Part shown: one piece after another, positions 48,401 to 57,835 of the stretch
Position numbering within the stretch: position 1 is the stretch's first letter
Layout: each line of letters begins with the position of its first letter
NCBI GenBank assembly: GCA_009733575.1
Contig: ML769383.1
Coordinates: 806,001-870,000 of the forward strand
DNA: 64,000 nucleotides
From: Gymnopus androsaceus JB14
Taxonomy: Eukaryota; Basidiomycota; Agaricomycetes; Agaricales; Omphalotaceae
Reading direction: 5' to 3'
Position numbers and translations under genes: made by a program
The notes under the pieces: model-generated
Told to the model about the DNA's origin: nothing
Database searches by the model: none
What the model saw: only the letters and a program-made list of their open reading frames with translations

Positions 48401-48790
48401 TTGTTTGTCGGTTTCTTTGCCCTCATGCAGTTGGGTGAATTGGTGTTCCCTGACAAAACTGACCTCCAGGATTTTTGAAAAGTCATTATGCGGTTGTTGT
48501 TCAGTGCTGCCAATAATCATGTTGAGTTCAACCTGCCTATACACAAAGCAGATTGCACTTTCAAAGGAAACCGTATTTTGATAAAAGCTACAGGCAATAG
48601 GGACAATCCCGTTCAAATTGTCCAGGATTATGTTTGTGAATGAGACTGTCATGTTTTCCTGCACTACCGCATTTATGGGTATGTGCCGATGGTTCTGTTC
48701 CTACTCGGTCCTGGTTTATTCGCCATCTCCGTTGTTATTACATGGACTCGGACAATGTAGCAGGGCACTCCCTTCACTCAGGTGTGTCAA
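45410..48790 (+). mobile_element. degenerate tyrosine-recombinase (DIRS-order) retrotransposon
   Basis: A gag-like part at 45580-46590 (ALLAAADLTQESLEESLAFY; FVFPHQAGELEKYSEHI) ends in a Cys/His knuckle pattern QHICSKCNKNNHIRPSC. RT fingers at 46760-47400 include LPGMQSVPIVVVPKPHTNKF, DHSAKLFPLNSFID, VFKSNVSAAYRHLPMDP. RNase H-like at 47430-47867 includes VFVFTDNTNTVDMFHSL and GHIPGEENGIANALSRF. A tyrosine-recombinase N-terminal and core region at 47933-48740 includes SLSSYTSTVQSYVTFC and SYLSGICNQLKVFYPN. Order gag-RT-RH-YR is diagnostic of DIRS-type elements. Many stops and frame changes occur, and the RT palm (YxDD region) is missing between YVKLD and VSKGTRMLE. Inactive. Confidence 0.82.
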
Positions 48791-48989
48791 ACAAAGTTAT
48801 AAATAATGATATCCTCAGCACAACACAAGTATAAGGTGTCAAAAAGACTCAATATATTAAAGAAATAAGTACCTGTCAAACGAAGTTATAAGTAATGATA
48901 TCTAATAAACTAGTTAGCTTTGTAATGTGACAAGTAATAACAAGGTACTCACCCTCAGCACAACACAAGTATAAGGTGTCGAAAAGACT
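48785..48989. repeat. interleaved A-B-A-B direct repeats downstream of the recombinase
   Basis: Repeat A (TGTCAAACAAAGTTATAAAT..., 29 bp) lies at 48785-48813 and 48874-48902. Repeat B (CCTCAGCACAACACAAGTAT..., 37 bp) lies at 48813-48849 and 48953-48989. The A1-B1-A2-B2 order resembles the split direct repeats of PAT/Ngaro-type DIRS elements, fitting the adjacent tyrosine recombinase. Confidence 0.7.
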
Positions 48990-49849
48990 GAGGGCAAGGA
49001 TCATGGAAGGTAGGTTTATATGTAAAATGTCCATACCAAATATGTAGCAAGGTTGAAATAAAGTAGTGAAACAAGGAGAGGAAATGTTAAGTAATACGTG
49101 TATGAGAAACGAAACATAGAGAGAAGGAAAAACGGAATAAGAAAGGGAAAAAACTCATGGTATATTCCAACCAGAGACTGGGATCTCTGGTGGGACTTGA
49201 TCACTATTACACTTTGACCAGCTCTTCAACAAGGTGGAGCAACATGGTTGGCATTGTCAGGAGTACCAGTCGACTTTATTCAGGCCATAGGTTGATGGGC
49301 ATTGGAGTCATTCAAAATATATATCAGAATGCACCCCGTTCTCCTCACCGCCTTGTTATTCTCTCAACAATCTTCCACTTCTTAGCTTCAGTCCTCCTCA
49401 TCATCATCCCTTCATCATTTTAGCCTTTTACCCATTCCATCGCTCGCAATCTAGTTTCTTGCAGGGTGTAGCCGCTGTTTCAGGGCTGCACCCGTGTCCT
49501 CCTATATCTTCATGTGAATCTCTCAAGACCAGCGATGAAAACAACGCCTTCGTTGATTAGTCTGAATTGACTCAAGTCATTTGCCTTTTTTTACAAAGCT
49601 TGCCAGCAGAACAGCCCTTGGAAGTATTCTATGTTTTTCCTCACCAATGGGAGACTAGTTATTATTCCTAGTTCCATGCGGTCTCGAGTCTAGATGCTTG
49701 GTAGCATATGGATCTTGGGAAAACGCTAAGGCTTGGATAGAGATTCTCCCTAGTCATTCCGTGCTCCTGAAGTAGCTACAGCAAGTTTGGTCATGTGGCT
49801 GTGTTGGCTTGCTGCAACAATTTGCCTAGGCACTTTTGTTCCAACAAGC
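48990..49849. other. unassigned transposon-rich sequence
   Basis: No supported gene. Short plus-strand frame near 49157-49423 has no motif. The right part grades into remnant copy B. Confidence 0.35.
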
Positions 49850-50250
49850 ATCAACTTTGGGGGTGCCAGTTAAGGTGCTTACCCATCTTGGTCCATCTTG
49901 CCTCTTTTAATAAAATTGAGTGTTGTGAAGACTCCTTGGTGAGCTGATTGTGGAAGCAATGCCTTGGTCAAGACTTTGATCCCCTTGGGTATATCCTTCT
50001 GATTCCTTCAATGACCTAGCCTAGTATAGCTTGTATGTGGGCTCATTTATCTACTTTGGTCAGCAACTTGTTATCCAACAAGCTTGCTTTGCTACACCAT
50101 ACTGTGCATAGGACTTTGATCGAGGCGCATTCACAAAGTTAAGTATGATACCATTACACGTACCATTACTCTACAACCTCTTGGGTACAATAGGCCCTTG
50201 ATGGATTTAACTATCAGCTCAGGCTCACTATAGTTCTCTTATTGACCATG
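49850..50250 (-). mobile_element. degenerate element remnant, copy B (inverted relative to copy A)
   Basis: Matches the reverse complement of 41570-41720 and nearby blocks: CTTGCTTTGCTACACCATAC, GCATAGGACTT, GCATTCACAAAGTTAAGT-ATACCATTA and CCCCTTGGGTAT. About 80-85 percent similar by eye in the best blocks. Ends abruptly at the palindromic element at 50253, which may have inserted into it. Confidence 0.5.
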
Positions 50251-50252
50251 TT

Positions 50253-50559
50253 CATCAGCAAAAACTGTTTTGGGCCCAGGAGGATCTAAGGTCACCTAGT
50301 CCTCTTAGGCAACCTGACGCATCCTAGTTGGCCCAGGAAAAAGGGTAAAACTTTAGACACCTCAGGTATCCTAGTCATCCTAGGTGTCCTGGGAGATCCT
50401 CAGGATGTTCCAGGATGCCCCAGGGTATCTAGGATGACTAGGATACCTGAGGTGTCCAAAGTTTTACCCTTTTTCCTGGGCCAACTGGGATGCCTTAGGT
50501 TGCCTAAGAGGACTAGGTAACCTTAGATTCTCCTGGGCCCAAAACGGTTTTTTCTGATG
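50253..50559. mobile_element. 307-bp near-perfect palindrome (MITE/foldback, CATCAG termini)
   Basis: Arms of roughly 135 bp (50253 inward and 50559 inward) are inverted copies with few mismatches. The left arm opens CATCAGCAAAAACTGTTTTG and the right arm (reverse complement) CATCAGAAAAAACCGTTTTG. The centre, near 50405, is about GGAGATCCTCAGGATGTTCC. A TT dinucleotide flanks both sides. It would form a very long hairpin. The same termini occur on the 1,038-bp element at 43634. Confidence 0.82.
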
Positions 50560-51588
50560 TTTTGTTACAAACAGAACTTAGGATTATTAGTTCTGTGCAG
50601 TTCTAGCCTTAGCTGAAAAATTGGCATATCAGCATGTACACTGCAAAGTTGCAATTGTAGAAATCCTTGACCAAATTAAGGTCCGCAATGACTATGAACT
50701 ATGAGATATGCTTCTTCCTTTTTTTATTTCTGATTTTTTTAATTGTCTTTAGGCTATCTCAATTGTTTTTGGCTGGAGTCATTCAGGTATCCTATATTGT
50801 TCAATGATTTGCATAAAGACTGACATTCTTTAGCAGTATATGCTCAAGTACCACCCTGGCCTGGCACCCACAAAAAACTACATTCCTTTCCACCTCACTT
50901 ATCCCAAGCCAATAATTCAACAACCCACTCTACTCTACAATGACTGACATGCCCATGGACAAAGTCCTGATAGGAGCCAGCACAAGTTCACTGTTGTTGT
51001 CCCAAGCTCCTCTGAACCTGCTAGTAGTGTCATCACCGCTTTTACCCCATTCCACCTTGGCAAACATCACCTCGAAAGCAATGGGACCAAGGATAAGGGA
51101 TCTCCTCTGAAAATGCAAGCTGTGGCCGGACCTGCCTGAAAGGCATTCAATAAAGTTTGGTTTCTTTGCTCTTTTGTTTGATCTCTGGCTGACTACTGAA
51201 TTTACAACTTCAGACGCAGAATGTTGATCTTGAGGGCAATGCCAAATATCTGGAACATTGCTACCAACAGCTGCAAAATGAATTTGATAAGGCCAAGCAT
51301 CTCAATGAACAATATTTGAAGGAGAAAAATGATCTTATTCAGGAGAGGTCTGACTTGGTATGGTTGTTTGTCTGGTCATGTAATTTCACTCAATTTCACT
51401 CAGACATGCCTGGCTGAATTTTGTGTGAATGTGTATGTGGCTCTCCTCAAACAGAAGCTGGAACTGGTAGGAAATTCATACATATTACATCGAGAGTATG
51501 TATACTCACACATGCAACTTAGGAACAAGTAAATGAGGACCTTGAGCTCACCATCAAACAACAGGATATCAAAATGGTGAGTCTTGGC

Positions 51589-51909
51589 TAAGGATGGACA
51601 GGGGTTAACCCCTGGGTTGGAATGACCCTAACCTCACTCTTACCCTCCATACCCTTACCCTTCAAACCTCCAGTTTTTACTAAGGGTTTTGGACAGAATG
51701 ATGATGTACCACTCATGAGGCTTTGGGTAAAGTAAATATAATAGCACTTTAAAACATCCTTATGGATGAGTTGAAGATCATAGGACATTATGAGATGTAT
51801 ATATCATCAATTTAAAAAGGGAGGGTTTTGAAGGCTTCAACCCCTACCCTTACCCTCTGTACCCTTGGGTCAAAAACCCCGGGTTGACCCCTACCCCTGT
51901 CCATCCTTA
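51589..51909. mobile_element. 321-bp hAT-like MITE with 8-bp TSD
   Basis: Terminal inverted repeat TAAGGATGGACAGGGGT at both ends, flanked by the perfect 8-bp duplication GTCTTGGC (51581-51588 and 51910-51917). An 8-bp TSD and a TIR with a GGATGG core fit the hAT superfamily. Inner sequence is AT-rich with subterminal TACCCTTACCC-type repeats and no coding capacity. Inserted in an intron: removing it with one TSD leaves GTGAGTCTTGGCAACTC...TTTCCAG. Confidence 0.85.
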
Positions 51910-52096
51910 GTCTTGGCAACTCACCTTGACTGCATTTTTGGTTGAATAATGTTTCCAGTGAGAGATGATGGATGAAACTGAGCAAGTTAACATAGCTGAC
52001 AAGGAGCAAGCTGACAAGGTTGATAGACTAAATGCCAGTGTATCTCACTTGGTGGGTTAATTGATAATTACTTCTTTCTTTTTTATTATTAATGTT

Positions 52097-53193
52097 TGTG
52101 AGACCCGGTGCACAAAACGGATCTCAAACCAACGTATCCCAAATGTCTCACACCTAGATGTAGGTGGAGACCAAATGTGACCACCTGGGTAACCGTGCCA
52201 TAAGGTGGGTCTGGACAGTAGTATGAGTGTTGTACGGAACAGTACAAGCCTCAGAGGTGCAAGGAACAGTGTACGGGCCACCCACTGACGTAATCAGGAG
52301 GAAGCGGGTGGTATTGTGGTCCAAGAACCAGAAATGAGTGGGAGCGGATGGAATATGGGTGAAGGGGTGGTCCAAAAAGGTGTAATAAGTCCAAATATGG
52401 ATAATGCGGATGGAATACAGCAAATGCGGACAGAAATAGCGCGAGAGCGGGTGGAATAGGGTGAAAGCGGGCGGAAATAGCGTGGGAGCGGACGGAATAG
52501 TGCAAAAGCGGACAGAAATAGCGTGGGAGTGGATGGAATAGGGTGAAAGCGGATGGGAATAGTGTGAGAGCGGATGGAAATAGCATGGGAGCGGACAGAA
52601 TTGAGCAAAATTCGGATGGTTCCAGAGGTTCTAGAGATAGCAAAACCCAAATAGGAAGCTCCCGAGGAGCTTTGGTTGTAAAGTTGTAAACAGAGATAGA
52701 AGACAGTGAGCTCTGGACATAGATTTGGTATCTATGGACAGAGCCTCGCAGTTGATACAGATGACAGTGAGCCTTCAAACAGAGCTCGGAAGGCACAACT
52801 GGTTAGAACAGATAGAAATAGAGAGACAGAGGCAGAGACAGAAGCAAACAGGATCGATTCGGTAACAATGGTAATAACAGACTAGGGTGCATGGACTCGG
52901 GGTGTCTACTTATATACTGTAGGGTGGCTGTGTAAGTCGTCGGGAGGGCCTGATGGATGGTTATCAAGTGCGGGAGGCACCCGGGAGGCAGGATAACTGG
53001 TAATCACATGTAGAAAGTGCCTGGCAGGCAGGATAAATGGTAAATAAGCATGGAAAGTGCCCGCAATGTAGGTAATGAGTGCAGGAAGTATCTGCGGAGG
53101 GTCAGGAAGCGTGGGAAGTATCCGCGGACGGTCAGGAAGCGTGGGAAACATCAGCGGGTGGATAGCGGATGAGAAATGAGCCAAGGCCTGACA
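52097..53193. mobile_element. solo LTR, full-length copy (TSD ATGTT)
   Basis: TGTGAGACCCGGTGCAC...CAAGGCCTGACA, 1,097 bp, flanked by ATGTT at 52092-52096 and 53194-53198. It contains multiple GCGGACRGAAATAGCGTGGGAG-like short repeats. It lies inside an intron of the coiled-coil gene; without it the intron would read GTGGGTTAATTG...AATGTTTGTATCAG, about 53 nt. The longer member of the pair with 42641-43280. Confidence 0.9.
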
Positions 53194-53254
53194 ATGTTTG
53201 TATCAGCAAGCCTTATTAGAAGCAGTGCAGAGCAATAGGGACATGGCTTGCAAG

Positions 53255-53571
53255 TAGTGTTTCTCATGGGTCACCATGGGTAATCTCAGCCATAACCTCA
53301 TCCACACCCACTATACCCATACCTACCAAACCATGGGTTTTTCTTAGTGGGTTTTTCATAAATCACATCATGTGCAAGGGGAAATCATATATAACTCCCT
53401 CGTTTGTTTTAAATACTGAGTAAAGACATGAATAAAGAACATGGAATATCATAAGTCTTAGATTTGTGGCTTTGAAATTTGGTGGGTTTGAAAGCCTCAT
53501 AACCCTACCCACACCCATGAGTAGTGGGTCCAAAAAACCATGGGTTTACTCACTACCCATGATTAACACTA
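53255..53571. mobile_element. 317-bp hAT-like MITE in an exon (8-bp TSD, one mismatch)
   Basis: Ends TAGTGTTTCTCATGGGT and (reverse complement) TAGTGTTAATCATGGGT. The flanks CTTGCAAG (53247-53254) and CTCGCAAG (53572-53579) are an 8-bp target duplication differing at one base. Subterminal TACCCACACCCATG-type repeats; non-coding. The uninterrupted exon would read ...DMACK-HAEMIAQE..., so this insertion breaks the host gene. Confidence 0.8.
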
Positions 53572-55222
53572 CTCGCAAGCATGCTGAAATGATTGCCCAG
53601 GAGGTACATGCTCAGTATGCAATTCTTTTTTATATATTGATCACTTCTTCAGGCAAGAAGTAGCTACAGCTATGCAAGCCAAGGAAGCGGCTCTTGTGAG
53701 TGTTGCTCCCTATTGTATAAGTATCTACTCACTGCTTATTGCAGACTAAGCGCAAAACCAAGATAGCCTCTTTGAGGAATCAGATCAAGAAAAGCAAGTA
53801 TAAGAGCCGACCCACTGTTAACAATGATCATGATGCCAATGATGAGAGCCCTGAACCTACACCTGGTGCTTCCTCATTGACCACTTCCATTCCATCCAAC
53901 AATCATTCCATCCATGATCTTATAACCGACACACTTGCACAATTCATGGCTGCTAACCCTTTGCTGCATGCCTCTCCTGCGCCTTCAATACCCAAGCATA
54001 GAAAAACTTGAAATCCCCATCCAAATGTTGGCAGCGTCAAGGCCAATTATGAACTGAAGCAAAGCAAACTTGCGACACTACAGCCACAAGATAAAGCAGG
54101 ATGGAAAGTGCATTGTGTGTCCAATTGGCATTTTCTTTCCATATCAAACTCACTGTACTTCATAGGGTTTTCTGCATTGATTCTTCCTCAAGTTAACCAG
54201 ACAAACCTATGTTTCCCACTTTGAAAAGTACAATCCAGTCACTACCGAGATCATGAAACAGTATAATTCAGAGACCGGACCTGGTCCACAGGGTGCTAAC
54301 CAATTCCAATTATATTTTGATGATGGCTGGCATGGCTCTGAATTAAATCTCAGCATCATAAAAAATATGACCTCATTTGCATTGGCAAATAGAGCAGATC
54401 AGTGTTTCAAGGGATCCTTGTCCACAGAAGCCATCCATGCCATCATTTGGGGCCATATTTTGCAAGCTAGAGACTCCTGGATACAATGGAAACCTCATGT
54501 GTATGAGGAGGAAAGGGACAAGTTCGAGACAGCAGCAGAGGCCACAACACAAGCTCAAATTGATCAGGTCAAGAAGTACAAGAGTGTTCATAAGGCTAAT
54601 CATAAGTGAATGGTCAGTATTGCCCTTTGCATGCTTCATCTATCTAATACTTGCAGGCAGAAATTAAATAAGAGAGAAGATGGCATCAAGAAACTCATCA
54701 CGCATTCTTCTAAGTCTGAAGAAAAGAAGAAGTGGAAGAGGGTTGAAGCTGTTTTGGGTGACTTGGGTGAACTTGGACAGTCTTTGGATGACACTGATGT
54801 TGAGTTTGAGGGGAGTGCTCTTGTCACCATGGAGCCCTACAGTTGTCAGCGCTTCCTTTCTCGCATTCTCGCATTCTCACAGACCTCAATGCCAGCATCA
54901 ATGAACTCCAGTTGAAGATTGTAGCAGCATGGGAAGAAACACCTCACTCATCTTTTACAGATCCATTGCTGAACAGGCCAGAAGACTCAACCCAAGGCCA
55001 TCATTGGTCTTCCTCAATCTCTTTACCATCATTGATTCCTTGTGTTTTTGTCCCCTGCCAGTGTTGAGAGGCTAGAGATCAATGACAAGTGTCTCCCTCA
55101 CTTAGCTGATTTCAAGAATTGGGCTTTAGCAGAGCAAGCAAACTCTGATTCGGAGGCAGAAGCATTCTGTTGCTCAGAAACTACTCCTATACTTTCACAA
55201 TCATTATACCAATATGCTGTAT

Positions 55223-55703
55223 AGCTTTTTTTGGAATCTACCATCTCGTTTATAACCATGATTTATCTCCTTTCTGTTACTACAATTTCATTCTTGATTC
55301 ATGAAGTTTAGTGTAGGAAATTTGTCAAGTCAATATGTGACAAATCAATATGACTTTCACTTGAGCAAAATCTGAATTTAACAGAGGTGTTTTCATGCTC
55401 ATTGAAAGACAACAAAGCCAAAACAAAGCGGTTATTAATTCAAGGATACAAATATCACTACCGATACAAGTGCTTTACTGAGAGAATTCGGTAGAGCTTA
55501 ATTCCCTTTCCCGTGTGAATAGTCCCAATAACATGAATGGAAGCATCGGAATTAAGGCTGAGATAGTTTCTCGTTCAACTGAGCAAAGAAGCGCCAAAGG
55601 AGCGCCAAGCAGTATAAATTCAAGGCTTGTGATTGGACGACGGAAAGACCTCCTTCCGGAGCCTCCGATTTCACGCGACCAACCCCAGCTTCTTCTGCGC
55701 CAT
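55223..55703. other. SDH2 upstream region
   Basis: No gene. The stretch 55515-55580 (ATAGTCCCAATAACATGAAT, GCATCGGAATTAAGGCTGAG, ATAGTTTCT) resembles 36930-37000. This marks the right border of the accessory island and probably contains the SDH2 promoter. Confidence 0.5.
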
Positions 55704-56841
55704 CATGTCCATCCTCAGTCAAGCTACACGCCGGCTTGCTAGGACCTCATTACTCGATGCTCGCTCTTTCTCTACCAGTGCCAGTAGGTTTCAGGCTGAG
55801 CCTCTTCAGAAACCTGTTTTAAACAAGGAGTTCAAGATTTACCGTTGGGTAAGAAATATCGTCTTTTGCAGCAACTTGAGCTAATCAATTTTATGGTAGA
55901 ACCCCGATGAACCTTCAAAGAAACCCACTTTGCAATCCTATACAATTGATCTCAACCAAACAGGGCCTATGGTATGTCTTGCCGACTATTTCATCCAATC
56001 ACAAGTTAACCTTGTCCTTTGAAGATTCTCGACGCTCTCATCAAAATCAAGAATGAGATCGACCCTACCCTCACCTTCCGCCGTTCTTGCAGAGAGGGAA
56101 TCTGCGGTTCTTGCGCAATGAACATTGACGGGCAAAATACACTGGCCTGTCTCTGCCGCATTGACAGAGAACCTTCGAAAGACTCCAAGATCTACCCTCT
56201 ACCGCACAGTGCGTTTCTATGGCTTTCGTGACTCGTACAACTAGCTAACAGCACTGTGCAGTGTATATTGTCAAGGACTTGGTCCCTGACCTCACTCAAT
56301 TCTACAAACAGTACAAGTCCATTCAACCATACCTCCAGAATGATAACCCTCCAGAAAAGGGTAAGACCTCCGCTTCCGTAACCTTCATTTCTTAACTCCG
56401 CACCTTTGTAGGAGAATTCCTTCAGACTCAGGAAGAGCGTCGCAAGCTTGATGGTTTATACGAATGTATCCTCTGTGCTTGTTGCTCGACCTCTTGCCCT
56501 TCGTACTGGTGGAATCAAGACGAATATCTTGGACCGGCTACCTTGATGCAGGCATACCGGTGGATCGCTGACTCACGAGTGTGTATCACTATCACATTTC
56601 GAGTCCCCAATGAACTAACATCTTTTCAGGATGGCAACACCGCCAAGCGCAAGGAGGTTTTACAAAACGAGATGAGCTTGTACCGATGCCACACCATTTT
56701 CAACTGTCAGTCATAATTTTTCACGACGTCTCATTTTTCTCCTATTAACCCATTCCCGATACAGGTTCCCGAACTTGCCCGAAGGGTCTGAACCCGGCCG
56801 CTGCTATTGCAGAGATCAAACTCGCGCTCTCTGCAGACTGA
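55704..56841 (+). CDS. SDH2: succinate dehydrogenase iron-sulfur subunit, mitochondrial
   Basis: Complex II subunit B, carrying electrons from SDH1 to the ubiquinone site. Seven exons, roughly 275 residues. The N-terminus is a typical presequence ([20 protein letters not shown]). The 2Fe-2S site is [16 protein letters not shown] with TLACLCRI, the 4Fe-4S/3Fe-4S ligands are [17 protein letters not shown], then [19 protein letters not shown]. The conserved His in YRCHTIFNC, altered in carboxin-resistant fungi, is wild type here. The tail is KLALSAD. All splice sites checked keep frame, including [15 protein letters not shown]. Convergent with TRM112, ~210 bp apart. Confidence 0.96.
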
Positions 56842-57049
56842 TCAGCTTTTTCCGGATAATTTGCATCGGTGTTTGTACGTTTAACTGTATACATACACGT
56901 AGGGCGGATGGAAGGAATTAGAGAATACGATGTCATTATTAGCAGCAATACTCTGAATTCAGCCCTTGCCATGCTCTGCGAACAAGCTCCCTTCTCTGGA
57001 TCTCTGAAGATCCGAGTGCTTTTGATTTTTATGACCCCAGGTCCTCTTT

Positions 57050-57584
57050 TCAGCCGATTTCATGTTCAGCCAGTAGCTGGTATTCGATTAACCACTATAG
57101 TACTAAGAAAGCAAAGCGTTCGCACCATGTTAGGTATTCCATTTGAGATGGGATAGTTGTGCTTGCAATTAGGACAGATCATAATCCCTTCCTCGACATG
57201 GATCTAACAATCCAGTAAGCGAAGCTTTAGTTCACATCGAAGCCAGCACGTACTTCAAGCAACACATGGTGTAAATTCTTCAAAAATTCTTCGTCGAGCA
57301 TCTCAGGTTGTTCTAGTGGCAGCGATGTATTCCCCAACTAGATCCACAATCGTAAATTAGCCCTTCTTGACGACGATGTATCGAGATATAGTTGCGCTTG
57401 CCTCTTTCGCGCTATCGACCAACGCCTTCCATTCTAGTTTGGGCATGAACGTCTCGAGAAAGGTAGGATTGAATTCGGCTTCTTTGAGCTCGATCTGAAC
57501 GTTTTGGAATTGGAGCGGAAAGTTGTTTGATGTGCAGCCTTTGGCATGGCATGCGAGAAGGTTGTGTGTTATTAGACGGACCAT
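57050..57584 (-). CDS. TRM112: multifunctional methyltransferase activator TRM112
   Basis: Small zinc-binding partner that activates tRNA, rRNA and eRF1 methyltransferases. Four exons, complement(57050..57076, ..57203, 57254..57337, 57402..57584), give 123 residues. It starts MVRLITHNLLACHAKGC (first zinc pair), then the hydrophobic binding groove, then LPLEQPEMLDEEFLKNLHHV, then EGIMICPNCKHNYPISNGIP (second pair). It ends LLAEHEIG. The first intron, 57338-57401, is GC-AG (GCAAGC...TCTAG): it joins ALVDSAKE to LGNTSLP as in homologues, whereas reading through adds TISRYIVVKKG and a stop. Confidence 0.93.
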
Positions 57585-57835
57585 CGCTGTATGAGATCAA
57601 AGAAAATAAGCGCACGGATTCAGAGTCGCGTTGAAAAAAAAAAGATGGGCGCGCAGCACTCCTGCTCAAAATTTTTCAAGTTACAAAGTTTACTGATCAG
57701 TGATAATGCATGAATGATTATAATACAAGTGAAGGCCCAGTCATAAAAGTAAAACAGTATAAAAGAAGAAACCTCAAGAAATCGTTGTGTCCATAAGCGC
57801 CGCTCTCTAATAATCACCAGCTTGAACGACTGACA

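Larger units (their letters stand above)
50940..55222 (+). pseudogene. coiled-coil multi-exon gene of an Agaricomycete-specific family, interrupted by three element insertions
   Basis: Spliced pieces form a continuous coiled coil: LEHCYQQLQNEFDKAKHL (exon from 51213), EQVNEDLELTIKQQDIKM (to 51576), ETEQVNIADKEQADKVDRLN (to 52050), QALLEAVQSNRDMACK joined to HAEMIAQE, and QEVATAMQAKEAAL. A basic and Ser/Pro-rich region follows (KRKTKIASLRNQIKKSKYKS). The C-terminal part has SETGPGPQGANQF with a YFDDGWHGSELN core and AIIWGHILQARDSW, a pattern seen in many uncharacterised mushroom proteins. Exon/intron borders are mostly consensus. A hAT-like MITE sits in one intron, a solo LTR in the next, and a second MITE inside the CK/HAEM exon. 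Later frames also contain stops. Function unknown. Confidence 0.6.
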
